Assembly: GCF_008312935.1 (NCBI RefSeq)
Contig: NZ_VSZO01000011.1
Coordinates: forward strand, 1 to 64,000
Length of the DNA: 64,000 bases
Source of the DNA: Roseiconus lacunae
GTDB lineage: Bacteria; Planctomycetota; Planctomycetia; Pirellulales; Pirellulaceae
Reading direction: 5' to 3'
Part shown: in pieces, positions 33,143 to 43,105 of the stretch
Position numbering within the stretch: the stretch's first letter is position 1
Layout: the number at the start of each line of letters is the position of its first letter
Translations under genes and position numbers: made by a program
The notes under the pieces: generated by a model
The model's database searches: none
The model's input: only the letters and a program-made list of their open reading frames with translations
What the model was told of the DNA's origin: nothing

Positions 33143-34318
33143 CTAAGCCCCCGGTGTCCAGCCCGGACGCGGTGTGGAATGGATTTTGGGCGGGTCGTTT
33201 CCGGCGATCGCTTCGATTCGATCACGGGTTTCGTTGATCGCGGCGGCACCGCTGAGCGGTTCAAGTGAAATGCGAAAGCAGATCGTTTGCTCCGGTTCGA
33301 TCGGAACGACGCGATTTTGCTGGGCTTCGAACGAACGGTTGTTTGGATAATTGGTTGCCGGTTCGAGCCCGGTAACATAGCCGTCTGATAGGTCGGCGGT
33401 GTTCTTCCAAATGATGAAGCGTGGCAGGGTTCGCGTCGAACTGGTCACCGCCAGTCCCCGATCGGCGTCCTTGTTGTGCAGCATCACCGTGGTTTGGTCC
33501 AGGTCGTCGCTGCGCAGCTTGGCGAAGTACACCCGTTCGGCATAGCCGGATTGTGGGCCATCGTACTCGTTCCAGCGATCGATTTCCCCGGCGGACAGCT
33601 TGTCCTTGGGCGCGAGTTCTTCGACCGGCATGACGACTTTTGCGCCTTCTTCCAAGACCGGTTGGCCGACGTTGATGTGGTACAGCAATTGAATCGTTGT
33701 CGGTTGTGATCCATCGTTGGTCACGTCATCAAGGATGTCGACCTTGGCGCTGCCCGCATGGACTCGGATGCGACTGACCATGCGAAGGTTGGCGAAGAAC
33801 AATCGGCTTTCGCGAATCTCGCCGATCAATTCCAGACGTCCCGCCACTTCGTCATACTCAATGGCCAAACCATCGGCCGGCAGGTTGCCGATTCGACCAT
33901 GCAGCGGGTATGCCAGCTTTCCCGAATCGTCGTGTTCGGGCGCACCATTGCTTTGCAGGCCACAGCGAGTCAACAGTTCGTCGAAGCCCTCGAGCCATCC
34001 GAGTCCGCTTTGGTCATCGATCGGCACCAATGACGGGTGGACCGGTCCATCAACCGGGGAGTCCCATCCGTACCGGGTGTCACGCGAATCGATTTTCCAA
34101 ATCGCCATGCCGCGGGTCGGGAGCACATCCATGACGATCGCGCCAGTGTCGATCCGCACCACTTCGACACCGTCGGCGCGCCCACCAACAAAACGCCCGT
34201 GTTTGGTCGTGATCGTCGCCTCGGGAGTTTCGACCGAGACTGACAAGGGCGACTTGTCGTACCAGACGATGTTCTGAGAGCGGTCGTCGATCACTCGAAG
34301 CGTTCGCGTTTTCACCAT
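33143..34318 (-). CDS. DUF4432 / aldose-1-epimerase-like protein
   Basis: 391 residues from ATG 34318 (MVKTRTLRVIDDRSQ). It has the galactose-mutarotase-like beta-sandwich family features used for DUF4432: DVLPTRGMAIWKIDSRDTRY, GWLEGFDELLTRCGLQSNGA, AYPLHGRIGNLPADGLAIEY with the conserved His, LLYHINVGQPVLEEGAKVV, and the C-terminal PATNYPNNRSFEAQQNR. The family probably epimerises or binds a sugar or sugar acid. The frame remains open up to 34564, but that part lacks conservation features. It diverges from the sugar operon beginning at 34976, supporting a role in the same carbohydrate pathway. Confidence 0.82.
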   Translation of the reverse strand: MVKTRTLRVIDDRSQNIVWYDKSPLSVSVETPEATITTKHGRFVGGRADGVEVVRIDTGAIVMDVLPTRGMAIWKIDSRDTRYGWDSPVDGPVHPSLVPIDDQSGLGWLEGFDELLTRCGLQSNGAPEHDDSGKLAYPLHGRIGNLPADGLAIEYDEVAGRLELIGEIRESRLFFANLRMVSRIRVHAGSAKVDILDDVTNDGSQPTTIQLLYHINVGQPVLEEGAKVVMPVEELAPKDKLSAGEIDRWNEYDGPQSGYAERVYFAKLRSDDLDQTTVMLHNKDADRGLAVTSSTRTLPRFIIWKNTADLSDGYVTGLEPATNYPNNRSFEAQQNRVVPIEPEQTICFRISLEPLSGAAAINETRDRIEAIAGNDPPKIHSTPRPGWTPGA

Positions 34319-34975
34319 GGGGGAATTCGTCTCGTTGTAAGAGCGGAAGAGAGTGCGGTCACACGGTGTGTGTTTCCGAACGTCGTATCGTTCACATTTC
34401 CGGGGCGAATCGGATCTCGCAAAGAGTCCAAGCTTCGGCGGAAGCGTCCCAGTGTCAACGATCAATCGGTCGAGTTCTAGGGCCTGCTTCGAGTTCGGCC
34501 GTTCGCGGCGACCGAAATCGACACCGCCACTCCGTTTCATGCCACTAAAAGGCGGGTAGCACAAACCGTCAAAGGTGTGTTCCGGAGGCAGGATTTCCTA
34601 GGCTGAACGTCACCAAGCGACGATTCGGCACGAATCGCAATCTGCTCAGAAGGGCATCCTCTGCCGAGATGGAAGCGGGATCTGTGAGAATCGCAACGGG
34701 TGCCAATTCGGCGAGATCTGAACGGGGGCGGTCTGATGTGCGACAAGTCGTCACGATGGGAACACTCGGTGCAGTCTCTCTGGCCTGAGTGACCGAATCG
34801 ACCGATGCTTTTTCGGCGTCCTGCTCGATTCGAGGCGTTTCTTGGACGCTTTGCCTTCCGAGCATTCTTGCCGCCGCCGCCAGCAGTCAATACAACATGC
34901 GGGCAGACTAGCCGCCGCAAACACGCGAAATTTGGCACCCGCATTTCCCTCCAGAACCTCAGTTAGTCACCATCT
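34319..34975. other. Long divergent intergenic region
   Basis: 657 bp between the DUF4432 gene and the cupin gene. A minus-strand frame at 34569-34865 (98 codons, preceded in frame by LLAAAAR and a stop) could be a small or broken hypothetical gene, but nothing in it is recognisable. The region should contain the promoters and possibly the operator for the sugar genes. Confidence 0.35.
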
Positions 34976-36226
34976 ATGACTCAAGTAAAGCTCGATGAAG
35001 GTCTCATCAAAGGCGATTCGGTCACGTCCATTCTCGATTCCGCGATGGATGCCGGCGGCGGCTTACTGCGGCTGACCCCGACCTGGGTCCCTCGATCATT
35101 TCTGCACCCCGGACGGCGCATCAAGTTGCACCCCGGCGATTACTATCGCTTCGGTGCCGACCGCGGCGGGATCGACGAACGTTGGTTTGGCAGCACGACC
35201 GATGCGGCTAACGACGGACGTGTTTGGCACGAAGGGCAAAGCTTCTGCTTGTTCGAAGGCCAAAAGTTCATGCTCAAAGACGCGGTCGCCGAGCGCGGCA
35301 ATGATCTCGTCGGCGAAGCGATTTTTGGAAAGTACAACCGTTGGCCGGTCTACAGCAAATTCTTCGATAACATGGGGCCGATTCCCCATCACATGCACCA
35401 GTCGTACGAAGACGCGGCTTTGGTCGGCCAGGAAGGCAAGCCGGAAAGCTACTACTTCCCGCCACAACTGAACAACGTTGACAATAATTTTGCGTACACG
35501 TTCATGGGGCTCGAACCGGGCACGAAGCCCGAAGACGTGCGTCGTTGCTTGGAAAACTGGAACGAGGGTGACAACGGGATCTTGGACCTCAGCCGCGCTT
35601 ATCGTCTGAAACGTGGGACCGGTTGGTTGATCCCGCCGGGCGTCTTGCACGCGCCGGGATCGCTTTGCACCTACGAACCGCAGTGGGGGAGCGACGTTTT
35701 CGGTATGTATCAATCGATCGTCGAAGGCCGCTATGTTCCATGGGAATTGCTGGTCAAAGATATGCCCGAAGAGAAGCACCAAGACCTCGATTTCATCGTC
35801 GGTCAATTGGATTGGGATAAGAACGTCGATACGCACTTCAAAGAGAGCAACTATCTGGAGCCGATCGTTGACAAAGATCGCAGCGGCGATGGCTATACCG
35901 ACAAATGGATCGTGTATGGCACGGTCGACGGCGAACAGCGTTTCAGTGCGAAGGAGTTGACGTTGCAGCCAGGTGCGAAGTGCACCCTTCAAGATCCCGG
36001 CGCGAGCAGTTGGATCACCGTTCAAGGTCGCGGCCGGATGGGCGCACTCGATTTACAAACCCCCGCGATGATTCGCTTCGGTGAAAACACGACGGACGAG
36101 GTCTTTATCTCGCACGTCGCCGCGACCGGTGGAGTCGAAATTGAAAACCTGGGCAGCGAACCGTTGGTTGGCCTGCGCTACTTCGGCCCCGACACGCACA
36201 GCAACCTTCCTAAAGCCGGTAGCTGA
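34976..36226 (+). CDS. Cupin-fold protein of sugar operon (phosphomannose-isomerase-like)
   Basis: 416 residues. Two cupin-like regions are suggested. The first has [20 protein letters not shown], a His-rich metal-site pattern, and [18 protein letters not shown]. The second, near the C-terminus, has [20 protein letters not shown] and [10 protein letters not shown]. It resembles manA-type cupins without being a standard phosphomannose isomerase. It is followed by a TIM-barrel isomerase 61 bp downstream and a Gfo/Idh/MocA oxidoreductase, suggesting a role in isomerising an uncommon sugar. Function is inferred only from fold and context. The ATG at 34976 is the first in frame. Confidence 0.7.
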   Translation: MTQVKLDEGLIKGDSVTSILDSAMDAGGGLLRLTPTWVPRSFLHPGRRIKLHPGDYYRFGADRGGIDERWFGSTTDAANDGRVWHEGQSFCLFEGQKFMLKDAVAERGNDLVGEAIFGKYNRWPVYSKFFDNMGPIPHHMHQSYEDAALVGQEGKPESYYFPPQLNNVDNNFAYTFMGLEPGTKPEDVRRCLENWNEGDNGILDLSRAYRLKRGTGWLIPPGVLHAPGSLCTYEPQWGSDVFGMYQSIVEGRYVPWELLVKDMPEEKHQDLDFIVGQLDWDKNVDTHFKESNYLEPIVDKDRSGDGYTDKWIVYGTVDGEQRFSAKELTLQPGAKCTLQDPGASSWITVQGRGRMGALDLQTPAMIRFGENTTDEVFISHVAATGGVEIENLGSEPLVGLRYFGPDTHSNLPKAGS

Positions 36227-36287
36227 TCGACAGCCACTGCTTTCTTTCTCCCGATTTCCAGTTCGACATTTAAAGCGACCGAGAACG

Positions 36288-37298
36288 ATGAAACTGCATA
36301 ACGCCATGTGGCCCGGTTTGGTTGGTAAAGGCGACGGCCCCGATCAAGAGCCACCGATCAGTCTGGAACATATGCTGGACTTGACCGCTGCCGCCGAAGT
36401 TGACGGACGAAAGTTCGACGGTATCGATTACTTTTTGTTTTTACCTCACACCGACCCTGATGCGAGTGATGATGAGCTTCGGAAAATCGCCGATCTGATT
36501 CAGTCGAAAGGGTTTTCGGTCGGTTCGTTGGTTGCCCCGATTTGGCCCGGGACGGTGGGCGATTCGGCGATGGGAGAAAAGGAGCAAACTGATAAGTTCC
36601 TCTCTGCCGTTAAAATGGCCTGTCGTATCGCCGGTATCTTCAACGAGCATGGCGTTCGTCAGTACGGCGTGATCCGGATCGACAGCGCCGAGTTCGGTGT
36701 CGAAAAATGGCGAGAAGATCCGGAAACGAACACCAAAAAAATCGCCCAGACCTTCCGCGAAGCCGCCAAGATCGCCGCCGATCATGGCGAACGCTTGGCC
36801 GCCGAGGGTGAGATCTGTTGGGCGGGGATGCATAGCTGGAAAGACATGCTGGACTTGCTCGAAGAAGTTGGCATGCCGGAAACGCTCGGGTTCCAAGCCG
36901 ACTTGGCCCACACGTACCTGTACTTGATGGGCTACAACGCTCCCGAGCACGCTTTGCTTAAAGATGGTTACAGCGACGAGGAATTCTATGCCGCCTACGA
37001 GCAAATGACTGACAAGTTGCGACCGTGGACCATTGATTTTCATGTTGCCCAGAACGACGGCGAAGTCCACGGGGCTGGTGACCACGATAAAACCGGAAAG
37101 CATTGCCCCGCCGATGATCCCAACGGCAAATTGGACATCGTCCGCTGTGCCCAGTACTGGCTGAAAGATGCCGACCAACGTGGCATCAAACACATCTGCT
37201 GGGACGGGTGCATGTTCCCCAACGAGACGTTGGAAAAACCAGAAACTTGGAACACGATCTTGGATGCGATGATCAAGGTCGATCAATCGATTTCCTGA
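36288..37298 (+). CDS. Sugar phosphate isomerase/epimerase (TIM barrel, xylose-isomerase-like)
   Basis: 336 residues from ATG 36288; the longer open frame would overlap the cupin gene and is discarded. It is an AP-endonuclease-2-type TIM barrel with family segments [50 protein letters not shown] with a likely metal Glu/His, [19 protein letters not shown] (Asp/His) and [20 protein letters not shown]. Such proteins isomerise or epimerise sugars or inositols, often next to Gfo/Idh/MocA dehydrogenases, as here. Cytoplasmic. The exact substrate is unknown. Confidence 0.85.
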   Translation: MKLHNAMWPGLVGKGDGPDQEPPISLEHMLDLTAAAEVDGRKFDGIDYFLFLPHTDPDASDDELRKIADLIQSKGFSVGSLVAPIWPGTVGDSAMGEKEQTDKFLSAVKMACRIAGIFNEHGVRQYGVIRIDSAEFGVEKWREDPETNTKKIAQTFREAAKIAADHGERLAAEGEICWAGMHSWKDMLDLLEEVGMPETLGFQADLAHTYLYLMGYNAPEHALLKDGYSDEEFYAAYEQMTDKLRPWTIDFHVAQNDGEVHGAGDHDKTGKHCPADDPNGKLDIVRCAQYWLKDADQRGIKHICWDGCMFPNETLEKPETWNTILDAMIKVDQSIS

Positions 37299-37373
37299 TC
37301 AAGCGTCCTTTCTGGTCCGAATTCGCGACGACACTCATCCACAACACCGAACTCTCTCGCCTATCGCAATCGA

Positions 37374-38504
37374 ATGAAAACTTTGAATATCGGAATGGTC
37401 GGCTATGGTTTCATGGGCCGCACCCACAGCAACGGTTACTCGCAAGCGAATCACTTCTTTGATCTCGAATACAAGCCCGTCCTGAAAGCAGTCTGTGCTC
37501 GGAACAAGGACAAGGCACAGGCGTTCGCCGATCAATGGGGCTATGAATCGGTCGAAACCGACTGGAAAGAGCTGCTCAAACGGGATGACATCGACGCGAT
37601 CGATATCTGCACGCCCAACAACTTGCACGCAGAAATCGCGATCGCTGCCGCCGAAGCCGGAAAGATGGTGCTTTGCGAAAAGCCGCTGTCAATGGATACC
37701 GCCGAAGGCATCAAAATGTGCGAGGCGATCGAGAAGGCCGGTGTGAAGAACACCGTTTGGTACAACTACCGACGCGTCCCCGCAGTGACCCTGGCCAAAC
37801 AGCTGATCGACGAAGGACGCCTTGGCAAAATTTATCACTACCGAGCCAACTTCTTGCAGGACTGGACGATTTCCGAGGATGTTCCCCAAGGCGGTGCGGC
37901 AACTTGGCGTCTCGATGCCGATGCCGCCGGAAGCGGTGTGACCGGCGATTTGCTCGCCCACTGCATCGATACCGCACTCTGGCTGAACGGTGAAATCAGT
38001 GACGTCTCTGCCGTCACCGAAACGTTTATCAAACAACGCACGCACGCCGAAACCGGCGAGAAAAAGGAAGTCAAAATCGACGACGCGTGTGCCTTCCACT
38101 GTCATTTCAAGAACGGATCACTTGGGCTGTTCGAATCGACCCGCTATGCCCGTGGCCATAAAGCACTCTACACGCTGGAAATCAATGGTCAGAATGCTTC
38201 GATCCGCTGGGATCTGCATGACCTTCACCGTCTGGAGTACTTCGATCATGGCGACGATTCGATCGTTCGTGGTTGGAGAAGCGTTCATATCAGTGATGGC
38301 GACCAGCCCTACATGGGCAACTGGTGGGTTCCGGGGCTGAATATTGGCTACGAACACACGTTTATCCACCAAGTCGCCGACTTCCTGAAATCCCTCGAAA
38401 CAGGTGAACCCTGCGAGCCGACATTCCGCACGGCACTGGAAACACAAAAGGTCTGTGATGCCGTTCTAAGCAGTGCTCAAGAGCGAGCCTGGAAGAACGT
38501 TTAG
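37374..38504 (+). CDS. Gfo/Idh/MocA family oxidoreductase
   Basis: 376 residues. N-terminal Rossmann domain: [19 protein letters not shown], then [20 protein letters not shown] and the family-defining [11 protein letters not shown] (Glu-Lys-Pro, about residue 100). The C-terminal alpha/beta domain includes [20 protein letters not shown] and [12 protein letters not shown] (Asp...His catalytic type). NAD(P)-dependent oxidation or reduction of a sugar, inositol or similar polyol is likely. It is the third gene of the plus-strand sugar operon, 75 bp after the isomerase. No terminator was recognised after it. Confidence 0.92.
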   Translation: MKTLNIGMVGYGFMGRTHSNGYSQANHFFDLEYKPVLKAVCARNKDKAQAFADQWGYESVETDWKELLKRDDIDAIDICTPNNLHAEIAIAAAEAGKMVLCEKPLSMDTAEGIKMCEAIEKAGVKNTVWYNYRRVPAVTLAKQLIDEGRLGKIYHYRANFLQDWTISEDVPQGGAATWRLDADAAGSGVTGDLLAHCIDTALWLNGEISDVSAVTETFIKQRTHAETGEKKEVKIDDACAFHCHFKNGSLGLFESTRYARGHKALYTLEINGQNASIRWDLHDLHRLEYFDHGDDSIVRGWRSVHISDGDQPYMGNWWVPGLNIGYEHTFIHQVADFLKSLETGEPCEPTFRTALETQKVCDAVLSSAQERAWKNV

Positions 38505-38817
38505 TCCAACGTCGGCATCGGAAATATGAATCTGCCGAATGGTGCTAGCCCCGGCTGTGTTGTCATCGCCGAGGCCGACGCGCGACGAACGATTCTAGGA
38601 TTAGTCGTATGGTGTTAGCCACGGCTACGTTTCGGCAACCGGGCAAACGCCCGTCGGCTCAAACGTGACGTCTGGATCTGGGATCACACCGATGGTGATG
38701 TTCACGGTTGCGTTGGCGTGACCAACGCGAGTGCACTTCGGCGGACACGCCGGACCCAAATTAGGTGGATACGAGGCAACTAGCTCACAAGGCAGCTGTC
38801 TCAAAAGGCAGCTGCGT
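38505..38817. other. Intergenic region rich in dispersed repeats
   Basis: 313 bp between convergent genes. It holds three copies of the dispersed repeat (38532-38554 minus, 38601-38627 minus, 38637-38660 plus) and a short AAGGCAGCTG-type duplication near 38790-38815. No gene is seen. Confidence 0.5.
38532..38660. repeat. Cluster of three dispersed repeat copies
   Basis: Two inverted copies (read on the minus strand as CCGGGGCTAGCACC and CCGTGGCTAACACC, each followed by an ATWCGRC-type end) and one direct copy (CCGGGCAAACGCC...CGGCT) lie between the Gfo/Idh and CBS genes. Confidence 0.65.
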
Positions 38818-39330
38818 TCAACTCCATGATTCTTCGATAAATCGAAAGACGCGCCTTGGGCTGACGATGCCGAGTAGCTGTTCATCCATGTTGACCACAG
38901 GCACGTGCCGATGGCCGGCGATCGCGATCGCGGCAACGGCCGACGCAGACGGGTTTTCTGAGTAGACGATGGTGGGGGCTGCGGTCATGAAGTCTTCAAC
39001 CGGCAGGCCACGCACACGTTCGTAGCGTTCGGCAACCTTCTCGAGCACATCGCGTTCGGTAAAGATTCCGATCAGCCGGTCCTCACGCGTTACCAGCAAG
39101 CTGCTGACGCCCGTCTCGTGCAATTCGGCGATCGCATCTTCGACTGACCGTTCGGCATCAATTGTCAGATAGGGCTGACTGCAGATCTCATCGACTTGGT
39201 GTTCGGCGAGGAACTCGGCGGTCGAGTCGCGGTACTCCGGAGGATCAAAATTGCTGAGTGGATCTGGGATGCCGACAGCGCCTCGGCCAGCAGGTGATTT
39301 GGGCGGATCCATTCTTTGGTAACTGCTCAT
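38818..39330 (-). CDS. CBS domain protein, second of pair
   Basis: 170 residues containing two CBS motifs. After a Pro-rich N-terminus, the first reads PYLTIDAERSVEDAIAELHE with VSSLLVTREDRLIGIFTERD; the second reads DFMTAAPTIVYSENPSASAV with GHRHVPVVNMDEQLLGIVSP. CBS pairs form Bateman modules that bind adenosyl nucleotides and usually regulate a partner enzyme or transporter. It begins 3 bp after the stop of another CBS gene, so the two are co-transcribed and probably translationally coupled. The divergent DASS transporter gene upstream is one possible partner. Confidence 0.9.
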   Translation of the reverse strand: MSSYQRMDPPKSPAGRGAVGIPDPLSNFDPPEYRDSTAEFLAEHQVDEICSQPYLTIDAERSVEDAIAELHETGVSSLLVTREDRLIGIFTERDVLEKVAERYERVRGLPVEDFMTAAPTIVYSENPSASAVAAIAIAGHRHVPVVNMDEQLLGIVSPRRVFRFIEESWS

Positions 39331-39333
39331 TGC

Positions 39334-39804
39334 TCACGCACCTTCTCTCTGTAACATCCATGGCTTGCTACCGAGTCGCTGTACGGCGACTTGGCGGCCA
39401 TAACAATCGCACAAGTAGTCCGCCAAACTGCGTTGGCCGGCTAGCCCGATCAACTGGCCGTCTTCGTCCGTGACGCAGACAAACCGAACCCCTTCGTCCG
39501 CAACCGCGTCCCAGACTTCACGGATCGGGGCCGAGCGTTTGACACAGCGAAACGCGCTGTCGCAATACTTCGACACCGGTGTTGAATCGAGGGAAGCTCG
39601 TTCGTGCAGCAGCCGAATAACGGATTGCTCGGTAAAGATCCCGCTCGGTTCCCATTCGCGTTCCACGATGACAGAACAACCCAAATCGTGAGAACGCATC
39701 AGAGCGATCGCAGCTCGGGCGATCGTGTGGCGGTTAACGACGATCGCGTCGCGGAGGGGAAGGTTCTTGACCGGTTCCGAATTTAACTCGTCTAAAAATC
39801 CCAT
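39334..39804 (-). CDS. CBS domain protein, first of pair
   Basis: 156 residues with two degenerate CBS motifs: LRDAIVVNRHTIARAAIALM with DLGCSVIVEREWEPSGIFTE, and AFRCVKRSAPIREVWDAVAD with GVRFVCVTDEDGQLIGLAGQ. No signal peptide or membrane span, so cytoplasmic. It leads a two-gene unit with 38818-39330; splitting what may be one regulatory unit into two small Bateman proteins suggests a heteromeric sensor. Ligand and target are unknown. Confidence 0.87.
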   Translation of the reverse strand: MGFLDELNSEPVKNLPLRDAIVVNRHTIARAAIALMRSHDLGCSVIVEREWEPSGIFTEQSVIRLLHERASLDSTPVSKYCDSAFRCVKRSAPIREVWDAVADEGVRFVCVTDEDGQLIGLAGQRSLADYLCDCYGRQVAVQRLGSKPWMLQREGA

Positions 39805-40173
39805 GGCGTCGTCTCCTTAGCCAACATTGTTCGACGAAACAGCACTGAGAAGGTTGCATCTAGTGGGCCAAAGTTCGACGGGCACGTCCCGGTTGGTCTC
39901 GCCACCGCCAATAAGGACGCAAAGGCTATCCGCGGTCCGCTACCTGCCAATAACAACCGTTATGGGGCCATAAGAGAGGTGTGCGGATTGCGACCTAGTG
40001 AGGTTTTTCTCAATCAGGTGTCATTCGTTGCCAGAAGATTGTGCAAAAGTCTTGCGAGCAATGCGCGGGGAACGAGCGAGTCGAGCTTGATCGTTTAAAA
40101 CATCCATGCACGACGTCGCTAATTGTGCTCGCCTTTGTTTTACTTGTTTTGAATCTTTAGCCAGCGAATCGGT
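39805..40173. other. Divergent intergenic region (CBS pair / DASS transporter)
   Basis: 369 bp between divergent transcription units; promoters for both are expected. Nothing else is recognised. Confidence 0.4.
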
Positions 40174-41595
40174 ATGTCGCCTCCTCCGCTAGACAGTCTT
40201 CCCAAGACCAGACGCCGTTGGACGCGGGCCATTGCAATCGGGTTAGCCGTTGTGTTGGCGTGTTCATTCATGATGTCGTTTGGCTATGCGTCGTTGGAAC
40301 GACTGGGAATGCAGCCTCCCGCGTATGTCGCATTAGGAATCTTATTGATCGCGGCCGTTTTGTGGATCACCGAAGCGATCGAGTTGTTCGTCACTAGCTT
40401 GATCGTGCTTTGGCTCGCCGTCGTTTGGCTCTCGCCGGTGATGTCCGCTTCGGGGCTATCGGTTGATCGCGCCGATTTTTTCTCCCCTTTTTTTTCTGAT
40501 GTCATCGTTTTGTTTTTGGGCGGATTTGCGCTCTCAGCGGCGCTCCGTACTCGGCGACTCGATCAATGGATTGCCGGTACGATCTTGTCTCGAACAGGTA
40601 GCACTCTTCCGAGTCTGTTGTTTGCGATCATGGTCGTGACGGCATTTTTATCGATGTGGCTTAGCAACACCGCGACGGCTGCGATGATGTTGGCGATGGT
40701 GTTGCCGATCACTGCGAATTTGGACAGTGGTGATGATCGGGGAAAAGCGTTGTTGTTGGCTGTCCCCTTTGCCGCCAATATTGGTGGGCTCGGTACACCG
40801 ATCGGAAGTCCACCGAATGCGATTGCGATGCAATACATGAATGCATCGGGCATCGCCCCAAGTTTTGCTGGTTGGTTAATAATCGGCATCCCCGGAGTCG
40901 TCGGAATGCTAGGTCTCGCGTGGGCCTATCTGTACTATCGCTATCGCCGTGATGGAGAGTCGTTGCCAATGGTCCACCGACAGGTGTCGGTCGAAATCGA
41001 TTGGCAATTCTGGCTGATCATCGCGACCGTGATGGTCACGATCGCCGGTTGGATGACAACCACGATTCATGGCCACTCTTCGGGAACGGTGGCTTTGATT
41101 CCGGTCATCGTTTTTTTCGCGACCGGGATTTTGAGGATTAGCGACCTTCAACAGATGTCCTGGGAAGTGCTGTTGATGATGGGAGGTGGACTCTGTCTGG
41201 GCGCGGTGATCGGTGCAAGTGGATTGGCGGATTGGATGGTCGCGCAGCTTCCCGTCACCGGTGTGAGTCTTTATGCGCTGACGTTCTGCTTCGCGGCGAT
41301 AGCCTGTGCGATGTCTTCGGTGATGAGTAACACTGCAACCGCGAATCTGTTGTTACCGATTATCATCGGCATGAACCTGGACAGCCCCGCAACATTGATG
41401 ATCGGCACCGCGTTTGGTTGTTCGCTCGCGATGCCGTTACCAATCTCGACGCCACCGAATGCGATGGCGTTTTCATCGGGCAAGATTCGGGTAAAGGATC
41501 TGGCCGTGCCCGGTTTCCTTTTGTCGGCGATCGGTGTGATCCTGTCGCTGACGGTCGGTTATTGGTGGTGGCATGTCAGCGGAATCGTCCACTAA
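40174..41595 (+). CDS. DASS/SLC13-family sodium-coupled anion symporter
   Basis: 473 residues, a polytopic membrane protein of the divalent anion:Na+ symporter family. The two SNT motifs that bind substrate and sodium are visible, FLSMWLSNTATAAMMLAMVL and MSSVMSNTATANLLLPIIIG. Repeat-associated segments GGLGTPIGSPPNAIAMQYMN and PLPISTPPNAMAFSSGKI are also present. Members move sulfate, succinate, citrate or similar anions. The N-terminus is cytoplasmic with basic residues (KTRRRWTRA) before TM1. It stands alone, divergent from the CBS pair. Confidence 0.92.
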   Translation: MSPPPLDSLPKTRRRWTRAIAIGLAVVLACSFMMSFGYASLERLGMQPPAYVALGILLIAAVLWITEAIELFVTSLIVLWLAVVWLSPVMSASGLSVDRADFFSPFFSDVIVLFLGGFALSAALRTRRLDQWIAGTILSRTGSTLPSLLFAIMVVTAFLSMWLSNTATAAMMLAMVLPITANLDSGDDRGKALLLAVPFAANIGGLGTPIGSPPNAIAMQYMNASGIAPSFAGWLIIGIPGVVGMLGLAWAYLYYRYRRDGESLPMVHRQVSVEIDWQFWLIIATVMVTIAGWMTTTIHGHSSGTVALIPVIVFFATGILRISDLQQMSWEVLLMMGGGLCLGAVIGASGLADWMVAQLPVTGVSLYALTFCFAAIACAMSSVMSNTATANLLLPIIIGMNLDSPATLMIGTAFGCSLAMPLPISTPPNAMAFSSGKIRVKDLAVPGFLLSAIGVILSLTVGYWWWHVSGIVH

Positions 41596-41630
41596 TAAGT
41601 CGAACCCGGCCATTTGGTCTAGACGAACCA

Positions 41631-42095
41631 CTAGGCGTCAACTTCGAAGATGCCTTCGATTTCAACGGCGATCTTGCCAGGCAAGCTGTTCGTTCCGATC
41701 GCACTGCGCGCCCCGATCCCATGGTCTTCGCCAAAGACGCTTCCGAATAGTTCACTACATCCGTTGATGACTGATGGCGAATCGGGGAATCCGTCGACAC
41801 ATTGAACCAAGCCCAAAAGCTTGACGACCCGTTTGACTTTATCCAGCGAACCGAAGTGCGATCGCAGGGTCGCCAGCATCGCCAAGCCCGTCTGACGCGC
41901 CGCGTCGTAGCCCGCTTCGACATCCAGGTCCAATCCTAGTCGACCGGTGATCAAAGTCTTGTTCGGTAGAAGCGGGCCATGACCGGACAAGTACGCCATC
42001 CCGTTAACAACCACGACTGGTTTATAGACGCCGGCAGGTTTGGGAGCGGGGGGAAGTTCCAAGCCGAGGGATTCGAAACGAGCTTCGTTGGACAT
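41631..42095 (-). CDS. RidA/YjgF-like protein
   Basis: 154 residues of the YjgF/YER057c/UK114 superfamily (long bacterial subgroup). Landmarks are VVVNGMAYLSGHGPLLPNKT, AARQTGLAMLATLRSHFGSL, KRVVKLLGLVQCVDGF and the C-terminal IGTNSLPGKIAVEIEGIFEV. RidA proper deaminates reactive 2-aminoacrylate; this longer subgroup (RutC/TdcF-like relatives) has less certain activity. Cytoplasmic trimer expected. It is convergent with the DASS transporter and divergent from the SDR gene. Confidence 0.87.
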   Translation of the reverse strand: MSNEARFESLGLELPPAPKPAGVYKPVVVVNGMAYLSGHGPLLPNKTLITGRLGLDLDVEAGYDAARQTGLAMLATLRSHFGSLDKVKRVVKLLGLVQCVDGFPDSPSVINGCSELFGSVFGEDHGIGARSAIGTNSLPGKIAVEIEGIFEVDA

Positions 42096-42294
42096 GTGTC
42101 AGACTTGTCTTTCAAGTTCGGGAAAGGTTCAGACAGAGAGACCGGCGATACGCTGTCGCTGCCGGCACAACGCCCATCAGTCTGGCCTGTTTCTATGACC
42201 GATACAAGATGATGCACCGTCCGGTCAGATTGGTATATTAACGCCCAAACCAGTCTGGCAGTTTTAAACCATCTTCGACTTGCTTCCCCGCATT

Positions 42295-43086
42295 ATGAAT
42301 TCACTTAAAGGTAGGCATGCATTGATCAGTGGAGGCACTCGCGGTATCGGCAGCGAAATTGCGGTCGCCGTCGCAAACGCCGGGGCCGATGTGCTGCTGA
42401 TCGGGTTGGCCGATGATGCCCATGCGCAAGCGACGCTCGAGCGATGCAGGGCTGCCAACGTCCGAGCGGAACTGCTTTGCTGTGATCTGTCGCGATCTCC
42501 GGAAACGTATATCAATGAACTGGCCGGCGAAGTCGTTAAACGAATGCCAGAAGTCGACTTGCTCGTCAACAACGCGGGAACTTATCTCGATGTTTCATAC
42601 TTCGAGATGGATTTCGATCGCTATATCAGGACCATGCACCTGAACGTCAGTGCCGGATACTTCTTGACTCAAGCGATCACAAAACGCTGGGTGGATTCAG
42701 GTATCGCAGGGCGGGTTGTATTCACGGGGTCAATCAATGGCATACTCTCGGAACCGAATCACACCGCCTACGACACAAGCAAAGGCGCGGTCGCGGCAAT
42801 GGTACGCAGCCTCTGCGTGACCCTGGCCCCCCACGATATTCGTGTCAACGCAATGGCACCCGGCTTGGTGCACACCCCGCTGACCGGTCCGGCGATCGAC
42901 TCGAATAACTTGCGACGTTGGATGGAACTTCACACGCCCAACGGCAAAGTTCCACCCGCCGACGTGTGCGCCGACACGGTGGTGTTTTTGCTAAGCGATG
43001 CGGCACGTCACATCCATGGACAAACGATCTATGTCGATGGGGGAATGAGCGTTTGGCAACAACCCGACGCACCGGGAACGTTCTGA
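42295..43086 (+). CDS. Short-chain dehydrogenase/reductase (SDR)
   Basis: 263 residues from ATG 42295 (MNSLKGRHALISGGTRGIGS). Classical SDR: cofactor glycines GGTRGIG, the NNAG motif (LLVNNAGTYLDVS), and a catalytic Ser-Tyr-Lys in FTGSINGILSEPNHTAYDTS followed by KGAV. The C-terminal segment IYVDGGMSVWQQPDAPG is typical of FabG-like enzymes. It probably reduces or oxidises a 3-keto or sugar-like substrate with NAD(P)H. The upstream start at 42280 adds five residues that do not match the family. Its gene order gives no clear pathway. Confidence 0.92.
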   Translation: MNSLKGRHALISGGTRGIGSEIAVAVANAGADVLLIGLADDAHAQATLERCRAANVRAELLCCDLSRSPETYINELAGEVVKRMPEVDLLVNNAGTYLDVSYFEMDFDRYIRTMHLNVSAGYFLTQAITKRWVDSGIAGRVVFTGSINGILSEPNHTAYDTSKGAVAAMVRSLCVTLAPHDIRVNAMAPGLVHTPLTGPAIDSNNLRRWMELHTPNGKVPPADVCADTVVFLLSDAARHIHGQTIYVDGGMSVWQQPDAPGTF

Positions 43087-43105
43087 CTTATCGGGCGACC
43101 GCTTT

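Noticed and set aside
35096-36025. 309-codon open frame on the minus strand
   Set aside because: Antisense to the cupin gene of the sugar operon.
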